The notes beneath the pieces are model-generated. The model was given only the letters and a program-made list of their open reading frames with translations. It had not been told where the DNA came from and ran no database searches. This document shows positions 23,038-36,358 of a stretch of DNA of 64,000 bases, in pieces. Each line of letters opens with the position of its first letter. Position 1 is the stretch's first letter. Location: assembly GCA_037176885.1 (NCBI GenBank), contig JAWWNJ010000096.1, positions 620,001 through 684,000 of the forward strand, in the 5' to 3' direction. Source of the stretch: Favolaschia claudopus (taxonomy: Eukaryota; Basidiomycota; Agaricomycetes; Agaricales; Mycenaceae). The position numbers and the translations under genes were made by a program.

Positions 23038-26000
23038 TCACTTGCGGAAACGTAGCCATGTGAAGAACAAGATGCAGGCAATCTAGCGGAGATTGATGAA
23101 CACCGAGAAGAGCAGCCTTAGAGGAAGAACGTACGTCGAACCCTATGTAGGCAAACATTAACCCAACATCTCTCCAGTGATGGTCGTAGAAGATGCTGAA
23201 TGCTGCCTCGAATAGCTGCAGATGCAAGTCAGCCAATGCTCCGAGAACCAGAGATATAGCACCGTCATACCTGATCAGTGGTAGCTGTGGGACAAAATTG
23301 GCAACCCGTAGTCGCGTTCTCATTCGTCAAGTAACCGCCCGCAAAAGACATGTACGCTTCAAAGTATTGACCGCAAGTCTGTCCGGACGGGGGGTTGACC
23401 GTCACCAATTCAATGGCGCTGCATACGATAGGTTTACGGCCGGTCGCTGCAATGAACTCATCAACACACGCGGCCCAATATCATCGAGAATAAAAGGGAT
23501 ATACCTTGTCCGATCGTCGCCTCGATAAAGTATGTGAAAGGAACCACTTTGTTGATCCATTTCCAACCACCTAGCTGACCAGCTGGCTGTATCACTCCGG
23601 AGCTATATTGGTTGGATCAGTCGGGAACGGAAAACCTCAATATGAGCAGCGTACAATGTAGCAACGAGTGAGAACATAAAGCTGAACGACAGTGCTGCTA
23701 TTTCGGCGTTGGGTGACATGGCGGCGGTCGCCTGGCCAAGCGTGGTGTACCACAAAGGGAAAACGATACCCATCATCTGAAGAGGTATGAGTACAACCAT
23801 GAGTCGAGTTAGAAGATGACACGCACGAGGAAGGAGAACGCGGCACGGGCACTGTCGAACCCGCATGTCCAATACCTATATTTTGGACGTTAATGACGCA
23901 CGATGCGGGGACGATGGAGACTACAGACCATGTCACAAAGTATAAGGTAGAGCCGAAGATATTCCACGGCAATTCCGTGAACAGTTGAGAGGCGATCAGC
24001 GCGGTCCAGCTGTAGAGTCTCGTGGGTCCTTCGCGCACTTCGTAGATCGAGCGAATGTCAAGGAAGGGGATCTGAAGTTGGTTGACAAGAGGCGTAGCTA
24101 GAATGGTCGACATGTAGAGCGACTATGTAAGAATTGAGCGAGAGATAAAGATATTGTGACCCGACAGACGTACGAGTAGAAGGTTTTGGTATCCCTGCTG
24201 CGAATTCTCTTGCTTGTAAAACGAGAACTACAATAACAAGATTGGATCAGTCACAATGCGTTAGGCGTTAGACAGAGACGCACCCCTAGGAAGATACCGG
24301 CCATGATGTTGAGGGATACTTTCGCGATGATATAAACTGGCTAAAAGTTCGTTAGACAAGGCCAGAACGGATGTGACGGGAACGCACATCTCGCCAGCGG
24401 GCCGTCAGGTCGCGCCTGTAGAGAGCCGCAAATTGCTGGAACCACGACGTCGCGTAAGTTGATGTGAACGTCGCCTGAACAGCCCCTCGAATCCGGCCTT
24501 GAGCGTGAATCCGTTCCAATTCTTCCCGCGCTCGTCCAGACTCCGGTGCTCGTCGCCATACGGCTTCCCAATCTTGTTCACTGGTCGCAGTTGCACCGGC
24601 ACCGATCACATCGAGCATGTACTCAGCTCTGAAAACGATAATGAGGTTTTCCCGTGTCCGCAGAAACGAGTGGTTAGCTTACGGGTTTTCGGCTGAAGAA
24701 CAACCCCGTGCGCCATTCGACTCGAGGTAACCAAGCAGAGTACTTGAGTTTGAGCCGATGTCCCCGAAGTATACGACCTGCCCGCCTTTCTTGAGAAGCA
24801 GGAGTCGATCGAACATCTATCGGCTTGTTAAAGAAAACCGACATCCCATTGCACAATGGTACGTACCTCGAAGAGTTCGGCTGAAGGCTACTATATCGTC
24901 AGAGTTATGTCACCGTCAAAGCTGAACAATTACCTGATGAATACTGTACAACGTTCAGCTGCTATCTCAGAAAGACACGCATGAATACTTACGTGCACAG
25001 AATCGCCTGGCCGCTGGCAGCGAGCTGCTTGAGGAACAACATGATCGCCCATGCGCTCTGCGAGTCCAGACCGGAGGTAGGCTGGAACGAGGAGGCGTGA
25101 GATCAAGTAGAATGACGATAGGGATGAAGTATTCACCTCGTCCAGGAACAGAAGAAGTTTAGGCTTCAGCAGGCATCAGAATACTGTTAACCCAGCACGA
25201 AACAGAAACATACCTTCGCAGCCAACTCCACACCAATGGTAGTCCTCTTCCGATGTTCGATGCCTAAACTTCCAACCGACGCATCCGCAACAGCATCCAG
25301 CCCACACATCTTCAGACATTTTTCAACGCTTGATAAAAAAAATAACCATGAGCGACCAGCATTCGCGAGAAAGAAAGAAACAAAGACATACTAAGCAACC
25401 TTCTCTGCCCACGGAACAGAGGCAGGTTGGCGAAGCTTGGCGGAGAACAGCAAAGCGTCCCGAACAGTGTCCGTCGGTACATGCGTATCCATCTGCTGAA
25501 CATACCCCGTCTGCGACCTAAAATCACGCGGCAAAGGGTGCCCATTGACGAATCGCTCGCCCGTGACAACGCCCGTGGTCGTCCGTTCAGCCAACACGTT
25601 CAGCAACGTCGTCTTTCCAGCGCCAGATTCACCCCTGTCAAAGATTGATCAGTTACACGGAGAAAACGACTCGAGGACATGGGAAACGTACATGAGAGCG
25701 GTGAGCGTCCCAGGAGCGACGTAGCCAGCAACATTATCCAACAACTTGCGGCTGGTGACGCCCTCCTCCTTAACAGGAACCTCGTAGTTGATGTTCTGCC
25801 ACGAGAAGACGTTCGCCATAGGTTCCGCGGCCGAAAGCGCCTCCTTGGTCTGCGCCTGGCGCATCGAGTACACCGAAACATCATCGACATTGGCCATCTC
25901 AACATCCTTCCCCTTGCTCTCGACGACAGCAGCAGCCTTCTTCGACCCGCGCTTGAACAAAACAACAGGCGTCGTAATCGACGAGGCGGTGTTGAACTCT

Positions 26001-29000
26001 GTGATAACGAAATATGCGATAACGAACGCAACAGTAAACGTAGCGACGATCCCGACGTTCTATAGAAAGCACGATCAGCGCCGTCGTCAGTCAAGCAAAC
26101 CAGACAAAGGGACGTACGAGCCATTGATTGCTGAAGAAATACCCAAACGACAGCGCGATGAATTTATTTCCGTCGACAAAGTCTTGGCCGGCAACCGAGC
26201 CCAAAGTGGCGCAAACTTGGTTATCGAGGGTGATGTTCTCGTAGCCGGGCCCCTGAGGAACCAACGCAGCGCACGATCCCCGGAGAGTGTGAAACTCGTT
26301 CGCCATGAGGGCCTCAAAGGCGTATCGCAACGGCTACAAAGTAATCAGGACAGATATAGAATGGATTTCAGAGAAACCACCGACGTTAATATACGTGATC
26401 CACCGTAACGCTCCAATCCTGCGCGAAGAAACGATGCGTTAGTCGTGTACAGAGAAGCGTAAATTGGAATATTCACATGGACTACATCAAGATATCATCA
26501 GTCAAAACATCGAAACAAAACAGCTATGCAGCCACGTACTCGTTTGGGGAGCGTGTATCCGGTATAAACGACGAAAGCGAGCACAACGATCCCAGAGACG
26601 GCTTGTGCATTCGCAATAGTCTTGAACGCAGCAGACGTCGCCCGGAAGAACGCTTTCATCACAATCGACATGAAGAACAAGAACAGGAAGAAAATACTGC
26701 GCCGCCGCGTTAGCGAACATCCATCGATTGAACAGAAACAAAGAGAACGCTTACAAGAATTGTTCCGGCGTCCGTTGCAACCCCGCGAGGAAGTACGTGG
26801 TGACACCATACGCAACGGTACCGAAAAACGACAATGGTAGATCCACGAGCGTGAGTGCCACTGCCTCGACGAAGGGGTGGTACAGTGCCGCCTTGTATTG
26901 CCGGAGGATGATCGGCCGTGTGGCGAATAGCGCTGGGAGTTCCGCCATGCTCGCGACGGCGGATAAAAGAAGAGATCTACGAGTTACCGTAAATGTGAAG
27001 CGTTGGCCAACAAAGGTGATAGTCAACTCACACAAAGATGAGACCACCACGACTGAAAAAAGCCGAAGTGGATTGCGGGGATTTTAAGAAAACAGTTCCG
27101 TCTAGGAGATTTTAACATGATCAGCGATGGGTCAATCAAACGATATGACTCTGCGCGTACAGATTACACCCTGAATAACAGAGGCACTAGGAAAATAGCG
27201 TTCAGGATGTATGTTGCCGGGATTTCGAAGAAGATTTGATGATACTCACTTAATATTAACCATCGTAGTAGCGAGGGAGCCCATCATAATCTGCACGCGC
27301 CGTATCGTCAACGCGCGCGCCTGCATCGCGATTGAGGTCATAAACGCTCTACAAAAGCGTGATCAGAACCAGCCGCACAGAAGAAAAAAGAAACCACAAC
27401 GCACGAAGTCCGCCTCGTATGATTCGCATGCTCAGCCTCCGCACTCCTCTGATACTGCATCGCGCGCTCCTTGTTCTCCGCGCACTCCTCGTTGTATTCC
27501 GCGATTTCGTCGCGGTTATCCTGCATGAGTTGGGAGTTTGCGAAGTGCTTGGCGAGATCGGCTGATGTGCGGGGCCGCGCGCGGTCTTCTGCGGGTGACA
27601 GTCCGGGGCGGACGATCCGGCCGACGGGGTCGGTTACCTGTTAAGTCAAGTAACAAACACATGAATCTCGGGTTTCGACCTCGAGAACCGAATCCATAGG
27701 AAAGACGCACCGAAACCAAGAAATCCGCCGTCGTCTGCCGCTCCGCTTGCGGTACATACCCAAGCGACAAGAAATACTCCCGCGCCTGGTCTGCGCGCCC
27801 GAAATACACCATGCGGCCCTCGCTGATGACGCACACCTTGTCGAAGAGCGCGTACAGCGACTCGGAGGCCTGGTATATCGACACAATCGTAGTCAGGCGG
27901 CTGACGTCCGTAGCAATCCGCAGCGCGCGCCCGAACTCGAGCGCCGTCGAGGCGTCTAGGCCGCGAGTCGAGCTGGATACAAAGCATAGTGATTAGCGGA
28001 ATGGAAGGAAATCGAAATATGAAGGAAGGAAGAGGAAGGAATGGATCTTACTTATCCCACGACCCAAGCCTCATCCTCGTAGCCAACGCCTCCGCAATAC
28101 TAACTCTCTTCTTCTGCCCCCCACTAATCCCACGAATCACCTGGTCCCCCACCGGCGTCTTCCTCACCCCCCTTAGCCCAAAAATCGTCAACAGCATCTC
28201 CACCATCGAATCCACATACTCCGTCCTGCTTTGCCCGATCATCCTCGTGCGCGCCTGCGGTGCTCTTAAGCGGGTGGAGAACTGCAGCGTCTGTTCCACG
28301 GTGAGCGTGGGGAAGTGCAGGTCGTCTTCGGGGCAATATTGTACGTCGCCGCGGTAGTGTTGCGCGATGTCGAGGGGGGTGAGGGCGTCGAAGTGGACGT
28401 GGCCGGTGATGGAGTGGTATTCGTCGGTTTGGTTGGCGAGGGTTTTGAGGAGGGTGGAGCAGCCGGAGCCGGGGCGGCCGAGGACGACTGGGGGTGGGTG
28501 TGTGATTAGTGAGGAGGGAAGGAGGAGGGAGGAAAGACGCACGGAGCATTTCGCCTGGACGGACCACGCCGGAGAAACCTTCGAGGATGTTACGCAGGGG
28601 AGGATGGCGCATGCTGCTGACGGCTTCGACCATCGCCACGGGGTTGAGCATGGAGCCGACGGTGGGCAGATACGAGGCGGAAGCGCCAAGACCGACCACC
28701 CCGAGGTCCTGGAAGGCGACGCCCAACTCACGGCTCTCCACATGCGCCTCCTCCATTCTGCCATACGTTAATTAGATTGATTAGATACACGAACAACAAC
28801 ACAGTCGCAACGACGACGACAACGCACTTTCCCTGAATAAACTTCAAGGTCTTCTCAAAGTCAAAAGGCTCCGGCTCGTGCACGAGCGTAACATTGGATT
28901 CGCCGGAGATGGGCTGGAGGTTGGAGTATCGTTTCGACGAGCGGCGGGAGTTCCTCTTGCTCGCATTGCTGATGTTACGGTGCAGCTCCTGGACACCGGC

Positions 29001-29246
29001 AGGATCGAAGTAATCGACGGAGACACGGACGCTGGATCTCCGCGCTTCTCTCGACCTGCGCGCCTCTTCTCGAGACTTCCGGGCTTCCCCGAATTGGTTT
29101 TTGTCTGCTTTTGGGGATTCTAAAGGAACGGCGAATGTGGGCTGGTAGGTCATAACAACGGGTTCGCTCGAAGGGCGGCGGCGGTGGCCGCGGGAGGAGG
29201 TGGAGGACATAGAGGCGAAGGAGGTGCGGTCCTCGGGGCGGTCCAT
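23038..29246 (-). CDS. PDR-type ABC multidrug transporter (Pdr5/CDR family)
   Basis: Full-size pleiotropic-drug-resistance ABC exporter of the plasma membrane, layout (NBD-TMD)x2, roughly 1,500-1,600 residues over more than 20 short introns. The start is [13 protein letters not shown] (ATG at 29,246-29,244). A Ser/Arg-rich N-terminal region precedes NBD1. NBD1 has the family's atypical Walker [13 protein letters not shown] (Cys for Lys), signature [14 protein letters not shown] and degenerate Walker B region ending WDN-STRGLD across an intron. TMD1 includes SVIQ-DGTVF and [22 protein letters not shown]2 has canonical Walker [13 protein letters not shown], an [15 protein letters not shown] signature and [21 protein letters not shown]2 ends with the typical [19 protein letters not shown] and CQFC block and a final TM helix with [11 protein letters not shown] before the stop at 23,038-23,040. 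One asymmetric catalytic site is normal for this family. I found no obvious frameshift. The exact exon edges between 23,560 and 23,900 are uncertain. Confidence 0.93.
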
Positions 29247-31539
29247 GGCGCGCTGCACGACGAGGGAGACGGTGAAGGTGAAGGGTTGGGGCGGGTAAAA
29301 AAAAGTCGGAGATTGGTGGAATGCTGAAAGATGCGGAAATGGAAGACGGAGAGAGACGTAAAAGCAGCGTAAAGGAGCGTGAGGCAGATAACATATCACA
29401 TAGAGATCAGCTTCCCCGGTCGATGATAGCTCCCTCAGGTATTGGTCGTCATGCTGCTTCTCGGTCACCTACGCTACTCCCCAGACCACCATCACCCCGA
29501 GAACCCAGGGCGCTAATATTAGCCAGTTATGTTGGAGGCCGTTGTGATACCTGGAAACACGGAACCACCGATACGACCGATCATCCGAGTTCGTTTGAGG
29601 AATCTAGCGTAGCCACGACTCAAGTATAATGCAGCTCTTGAGGTCAAAGAGGTTAACGAGTTTCAGCTTGACTCGGAGGGGCTAGCAGGTTAGGGCCTGG
29701 ATGGTGCGGATGTCGTCGAGAGCAGCTAGGAAAAATATTGACAGGCAGCGATCAAACACATCAACAGCGATCAACCCACCTCCAACTCCGATGTCCTCGC
29801 AAATTTCCGCTTCCGACGCTTCCGACGCGTGTGTCTCCGCCATGCACCGCCGATCAGACGCAAAGACACCCACTGCTCTGTTGCTGTCACTGACCATGTC
29901 TGGAGCGACCTGGGATGAAGACTGCACACACTATGACATTGACACTGACGACGACGACGCGCCAAGACTCCAAAGGAGGTTCATCGATGTTCATCTCGTA
30001 TTGAACTGAATGGCTGCGGCGTCCCGAGGTTCAGCAATGAAAACTGGAGCAATCTGGATGCTGGATGGATGTTGGCGCGTTGGCGAAGCGAGGAGGGTTT
30101 TCTTGGGCTGTGATCCCGGTATTCAATCACTTTTCTTCTTGGAGTTCCTTTCCTTCCTCGAAGGCGCAGACTGGTACGACAGACTCTCGTCTCACTCCTG
30201 CAAGTCAGCTCTACGGCCCGTACTAGTAGCAACACGCTCCGGCAGATGGGTGGCGCCACCTACCTTGCCTCATGTACTTTCACGTTACACCCTCGCCTCC
30301 ATCCAGCACTATTCATTCGGAGTCACTTCAACTTATCCCGAGGCCTCTTCCGTCGCTCTTTCCTTCCCTCTCTTTCCGCACCCCATATGGCATTCTCCAC
30401 GTCTCCCAGGGCCTCCAGCATCAACATACGCCAAGCCCTTCGCACCATTTGTTTCCGGTGTCATGAACATAGTCTGGGATAGGCTGTGGAAAGAGAGTCC
30501 AGACAACTTGAAGCGCCACCCAAAGCGCCTCCACATCCGCGGCGCATCCGACGACACTCTTCCCCCAATTCCACAGGCATGCGACAAGCGCCGCGGTGTA
30601 TGTATGGTCGGTTGAGGCGGCGCGTGTCTTGCGGGAGGGAGAGGCCCTTGAACTCCGGCTGGCTGTACGCCCAGTCTACGAGACGCATCACCCCACTCCT
30701 GTTGTCTCTCTCTTCACCTTGCCCTCGTGGTCATCGAGCCAGCTTGAAAGTTGAATCTTCGAAGCGCCGCGCCGCGCGATCTCTTCCGATAGGTATCGCG
30801 AGTACTTGGCGAGTACTGTCATATGCTCCGCCTTTCTCCATGCGCCTCCGAGTCCTCTTCAACCGCACCACACCGTGTGGTCGTCCCACTGCACCGCGGG
30901 ATGCGTCGACAAATATCTCCTCGGCGTCTATCCAAAGCCCACCTTAGACCACCCCAGAACACCCTGGACTGGGTCTGCAAGGCCGGACATCTTCCTCCTC
31001 AGCCCCGCACGGCTCGCTCCCCGTCGAATGGAGGATTGTCCTACATCGTGGACACTTTGAACCTACATCGTCAACGCTTCAAAACGCTCCCTGATCAGAG
31101 TGTCTGTGCGACGTCTCCTGCGTAAGTAATACATATCCGTCTGATTTCATTCGGGAGCTCTTTCTGCGTTCTGTATGTCTACTCTTCCATCGCTCGGAGG
31201 CTCCTTCCAGCCCCCTCTTTGCACCGTCCTTCTGGTCTCGAGCTCATACCATCGAGACTTTTGGCTGACTGCGTTGCATGTCGAACTCGTCACCGCTGTC
31301 AATGCTTATCGGGCGATTTCTCTCCTCCATCTTAAGTTCGGTCGGGACTGGGGCATGCGGCAATATTCATATGACACAATGCTTGACGGGTCTTCAGCTC
31401 TCCGAACTTCGCTTTCGGTGCGCCCTGGCACCCTCATCGTGTTTCTTCAGAACCCTGACTTGATATTTTTGGGGCAGATCGTCTTCAATGGACAATCGAC
31501 GATGGCATCCTGAGCGAGCCATTTCTCCAGCTTTTTCAC
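29247..31539. other. Intergenic, 5' side of the ABC transporter
   Basis: Contains the presumed promoter of the ABC transporter near 29,250-29,600. Open frames at 29,701-30,009, 30,010-30,615 and 31,175-31,513 (+) look protein-like in places but have no recognised motif or clear intron chain, so I leave them uncalled. Confidence 0.4.
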
Positions 31540-31975
31540 TCGTTCGTGGGGCTGGTATACCCTACATTGGAGCTTTGAATGATCTCCCGGTCGGCGGTGG
31601 TGATCATATTATATCGTATAGGTTATTGAAGTTCCTGGTCCTGGTCCGTTAGTCCTGGCGTGAGTGGTTGGAACGTTCAGTGATGAGTACAAGCTTCTAG
31701 AGGGTCTCGGGATCGTAGATGAAACTTGGTGGTATCTGATACTTCTTAATTGTCATATACGGTCAAGTTCACTCTCCTACTGTACCTTGTAGCGGCGAGC
31801 GTATATTCGCACAGACATGCTTTTGATACTACGATGCTTTGAGCTTGTTTGCCATTCGCTCGCCTTTGCAACTTGAAAACAACCCGCCACGACACCGCGA
31901 AACCCAAACCCCCTTGAATCGTCATACTACACTCGCCAGCCTAAACCACTCCGCACCATAGTTCTCTCACTCAAC

Positions 31976-32563
31976 ATGAGTTCCGATTTATCCGAACAAG
32001 TCCAGAAAGCCGTCCTCACCCTCATGGACAAACGACAATTCAAGGCCGCAAATATGCTGAAAGTGGGGACACCTGAGGCATGGGACAAGGCTCAAGACGG
32101 AGACGCACTCCTTCAAATTATTGGCCAGAGTTTCCTGGACGTTCTTGTGTCGCGCGTTCTCGAAAAGTACTGTGAAGTTGAACCAGTGCGGAGCAACTTC
32201 GGTCACTACAGGGTACATACGCACAAGTCCACATCGTCGCCAATTCTTCCCTGGCTCAATTTTCTCTCTTTCTTCCAGATTGTCGAAGATGTATTGAAGA
32301 GCGATATCACGATCAACCATGTTCTTTCTGCCGCCGGGGCTTATCAAAACGTCCCGCCCTGCCCGTGGTATGGGATGTCCTCTGAACTGCCTGCCGCTGC
32401 CTTCAAAGCGTATTTGGGCCTGTATTCTACGGAAGCGTACAAAGAAGCCAAGTCCGCGACGCCTACAGAGAACGACGACGACGCTGTATCGCTGACGAAA
32501 ATCGAGCTCTGGTTTAATTCAATCTTCGAGAGGCTTGCGGACGCAGCAGTGGCGGCTCTGTGA
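31976..32563 (+). CDS. Type A pseudo-RNase III-like protein, arm 1 (A3)
   Basis: Two clear exons, 31976-32212 and 32279-32559, joined in phase 0. The chain opens MSSDLSEQVQKAVLTLMDKR. RNase III-like landmarks are ALLQIIGQSFLDVLVSRVL (LEFLGDA helix), DVLKSDITINHVLSAAGAY (LxSN helix) and LPAAAFKAYLGLYS (ADxFEAxIGA helix), followed by IELWFNSIFERLADAAVAAL. The four catalytic positions (Aquifex E40, D44, D107, E110) read Q, Q, A and K, so metal-dependent cleavage is not expected. Read straight on, translation stops at 32,563 just after AAL. The paralogues have a phase-2 intron here; using it would add exon 32609-32738, of which a similar piece exists in arm 2. The basic tail of A1/A2 is absent. 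The open frame is preserved in both arms while much of the flanking arm sequence has decayed. Confidence 0.75.
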   Translation: MSSDLSEQVQKAVLTLMDKRQFKAANMLKVGTPEAWDKAQDGDALLQIIGQSFLDVLVSRVLEKYCEVEPVRSNFGHYRVHTHKSTSSPILPWLNFLSFFQIVEDVLKSDITINHVLSAAGAYQNVPPCPWYGMSSELPAAAFKAYLGLYSTEAYKEAKSATPTENDDDAVSLTKIELWFNSIFERLADAAVAAL

Positions 32564-32759
32564 GTAGTTTTCTCGCCATCTCTTTGGATACGCGGAGGCT
32601 AACCTCAGTGAAAAGCCCTTGAATACCGTCAGAGCGACGCAAACTCATGACTGGTTCTGGCACAGGTTAATACGGTTCGTCAATTTCAAAATAGATTGCG
32701 CATCTCTGAGGCCTCTCCACTGCAGACGGTATTATTAATATGGATGGATGATACAGCTA

Positions 32760-35700
32760 TGATTGGTGGCGACTTTTGTAATTTTCTTTTATAACGGAAA
32801 CGATCGATTTGAGCTAGATTGTAATGTAAATTCGCCATTGTTGAACCTTCCAGTGAAAGTCTGAGGCTCAGGAGTCCTATCCTCTCGTTTCAGTCCTGAT
32901 TTTTCTTTGAACTGTGCGTATGGTGACGTATCGGGAGTAGTACTTATCGAAACCGTCAGGAATGCTGGCGGCGAGCCATTGACCAACGGCACAGAAACGG
33001 CCTCAATCAATCCCACAGACTGTCAATGGGAAAAACGCGGAGGGACGCGACAACGCGGGGTGAAGCAAAAGTCACGTTACCGCGAAGCACTCGCGCCTCG
33101 AGGCGTTCATCCGGTATTATTCTTCGTCTGTGCTCTCTACGTCTACAATTGCAAGACTTACTGTCAGTGGAGCCGGAACTCAAGGCAGATCTTCAGTCTC
33201 AGTTCAAGGCCAATACCGCGACAGCGCCAACTCAACCGAGGGCTCGGGGAATCTCAATCGACGAACGACCTGGAAACAATTCAAAAGACTCATTCTCTGT
33301 CATTTGAGACGGCGAAGGACCAGCACCAGCATAGAAACGTCTTGACTACCGGTGTTGGTCATACCGCTTTTCGTTTAAAAAGCTCTGTGATGGGTATACG
33401 GTACGATGTCAATGGCCATTCACCAATGATAGTTTCGTTTTCGACTCCACGCTGACTGGCCATATTAGTGCTTTACGAGTCAAGGGCTCTCGATTTCTGT
33501 CTCGTTTCGATAATACTTACAGGTACTTTTTCAGGAAAAACTGCGACCGAGTCCAACAATCTTAACCACCTTATGTTTGTAGAGCTGTCAAAAGACTGCA
33601 AGGAGCGTCGAGCGTCAATTTCCTAGATACATGGGGCGTCAATATAATTGAGGTGAGCAGTAACTTCTCCGACTTTTTCCGATTGCTGAATATATTGTAA
33701 TTGTTGAAAGATGAGAATGGCATTTAGTCTCGCCATAACGGGTTCATTGTTGCAACCGTCAGACAATACGCAGAAGCTCGGAGGCTCTCATAACTTACTG
33801 CTGCTATGAATGCGCTCAATCCGCTGCGTATAAGCCGACTCGAGAGTTCAAGTGGAGAACCTCTCAATTGACAATGGGTCGGACGAGCTCAGGGTTGGGA
33901 TTGACGTTGGTGAAGAAATGGATCCAAGCCATGCCAGTGAACGAGCAACTGACTTTCGCTCAGTGTTTTCGAAAATTCGGTGGTGAGATCTCTCCTTGCT
34001 GCATGCTGGGCCGACCCGCCGAATAGAACCTCGTGTAGATCGCCGATCCAGCGTGCTGGATTTTGAAGGGCGATTTTGAATGAATGTGAACTTCTCCTGA
34101 AGTTAGCTGCAGGTGGGACTATCTGGAGACTTCGTAGATCTGAAAGCTCACTGTTGTGAATCAGGGATACAATCACCGCTGCTGCCCAGTATCGTCCAGA
34201 CGGGCTGGAGATTCTGCAAAATGTTTTAGAGTGATATCCCGCCGGTATCAGCTTCGCAATGGATCAGGAAGAGATGCAGGCGGTTCCAACGTCGAAATGT
34301 TTGGGAATTTGTCTAGGGTGGTCCTGGTAAGGCGTTGATCGAATTTTACTAGTGGAGGCCAATACGCACCTGATGATTCCACTTGTGCACCAGAGCCGGG
34401 ATCTTGACGATTCCAAGAGACGAGTCCTGGTCGGGAATCTTCGAATCGTCGATCAGCCTGAGCCGATGATATGAATTGAATGTTGGTCCCAAAACCTTCT
34501 AACAAGTGTGACGTTGGTCTTTGCACCTCAAGAAACGTACCTTCATGGAGATTTGCTGACCTTAAGTTGGCGAGAAATGCTTGGTGAATGTCTGCCATTT
34601 TCTGTCGATATGTTGACCGATGCTGACAATGCCGCTTTTCGTAGCTTGTCGGCTCTTCGAAAACTCTTTGAAATTCTGTGAGAATTGCGGTCGCACGAGC
34701 GCCACAAACACCGTTAGCAGAGTCGGGGCCACTCGGATCACCAATAGTTAGGAACTAGGCGCAAGCAGAGGACTCGAGGATGGACGTGGAGCGCATGGTG
34801 CCTGCACAACCAGTGAAGGAGATTCCCTCCTCCGCCTCTGCGCATGATCTGCCTAGAGAAGAAATCGGTGAGCTGCGTGTTTCAAGGAAAACGGAACAAA
34901 CTTACCAAGTACCGATATCTGGCCTATACTTAGTCAGACTCTTCGACCCTCAAACTGGGAGCTTATTGCGGTTTCCTTGAAAGTAGGTAGTGCGCGGGGC
35001 CCGGGGGGAGGAGCGGTTTGTCGACAGGGGGAACTTGGAGAGACTGAAGAGAGAGTCAAGACAACAAGTAAGTATGACCAAACAGGGGTGGCAAATCACA
35101 CCCACGGCCCAGACATCACATCTTTCCCCATTCTGCTCCTTCGCTTTTCGTCCTGCCACCTGGTCTTCAGCCCAACTACTCACCCGTTTCGTTGGGATAC
35201 TGATACTCGACGACTATCGAAACATCGCCATACCACATCTGGGTACTGGTACAGCTCCGACTCGGAGTAGCTCAGAGTCCTCAGTCCACAAGGGCTTGCG
35301 ACGTAACGCGTTTTGGCCGATATTCCACCCAGAGTCTCAGACGGACCACCTTGCCAGTATCATCAACCTCCGTGCGCTGGTATCTCAAGCTTTACTAACT
35401 CGTGGCTTTTGGCTCTTGTGCTCGGAATCAGCCACTAGCATCGTCAGGCGTTTGTCTTCAATCTCGCTACACTAAAGCTCCTGGATTCTGCCGTGAGCAT
35501 TTCTCAATGGCTTCCGTTTCGAATCTGTGGAACTCATAACCCTTCAGAAAATAGCACCGGCCAATCTAGTTCGTCGTCGTCGTCCTCAGCCTTCCTCTTC
35601 TTGACATGCGGGCTTCAAGTCGATTGCTGTGCGGATTGTACTCTGCATACTCTTGAGTAAATACTGATATCGTTTTTTCTATTCAGGAGGAATGACTTCT

Positions 35701-36300
35701 CAGAGCCACAAATACACGGCTCGGATAGTGGCATGCGTCTTTGAACGGCGTGAGTGACCCGGATACGATGCTGTCGACCCAAGCCTTCGTTCGCTCTTGC
35801 AAATAGCGAAATAGCGAGACCAGCAATTCGGTTGTCTCGAGACTCTGCTTGAAGACTGGCAGTATTACGCGCGGTCGGGGGTTTTCCTTACTCAGCGCGG
35901 CCGGAGGCACTGAATTCTCTCCGCTTTCCATCAAGATCTGTCACCTATTCCGCCTTGACTTCGTCTCATCGAACCCCTTCGTAGCTCTGGTCATCGGCTT
36001 GGGTTCGCATATGTATCAAGCAGCCTCAGACGCGCCCTGTGGATTATCTATCATCCCGTTTGAAGATGTCACAGACGCGCGCCCTGTCGTATCATCTTGG
36101 AAAGGTTAGACCCATTGCTTACGTTCACCTCAGAGTGCTGACCTTGCTGCAGTGGGATTAATTTTGTGCCCGGAGATTGACTTAGATGAGGCGTTGGCAG
36201 TCCGCAATTTGTTTTGCTGTCCGTGTTAAAGAAATAATATTCTTACACGTTTCTACTCTTTGGTGGATTGATTCTACGCTACCGACATTGCGGAGTCGAA
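32760..36300. other. Arm 1 interior, unresolved
   Basis: Paired with 46,000-49,400 in arm 2. Several frames have partial counterparts in both arms, such as the segment reading QPRARGISIDERPGNNSKDS near 33,240-33,300 (+) and a minus-strand stretch at 33,889-34,744 with protein-like composition. Stops and indels differ between arms and I cannot assemble a gene. Treat it as decayed duplicated DNA of unknown origin. Confidence 0.4.
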
Positions 36301-36358
36301 AGATGAGGAGAAATCTAACAGAGTACAATATCTAGGCGTCCATCTTTGAGGCTTCTGG

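Noticed and set aside
25788..26408. 206-codon plus-strand frame within the ABC transporter
   Set aside because: It lies antisense to well-conserved transporter exons and spans their introns. A shadow, not a gene.
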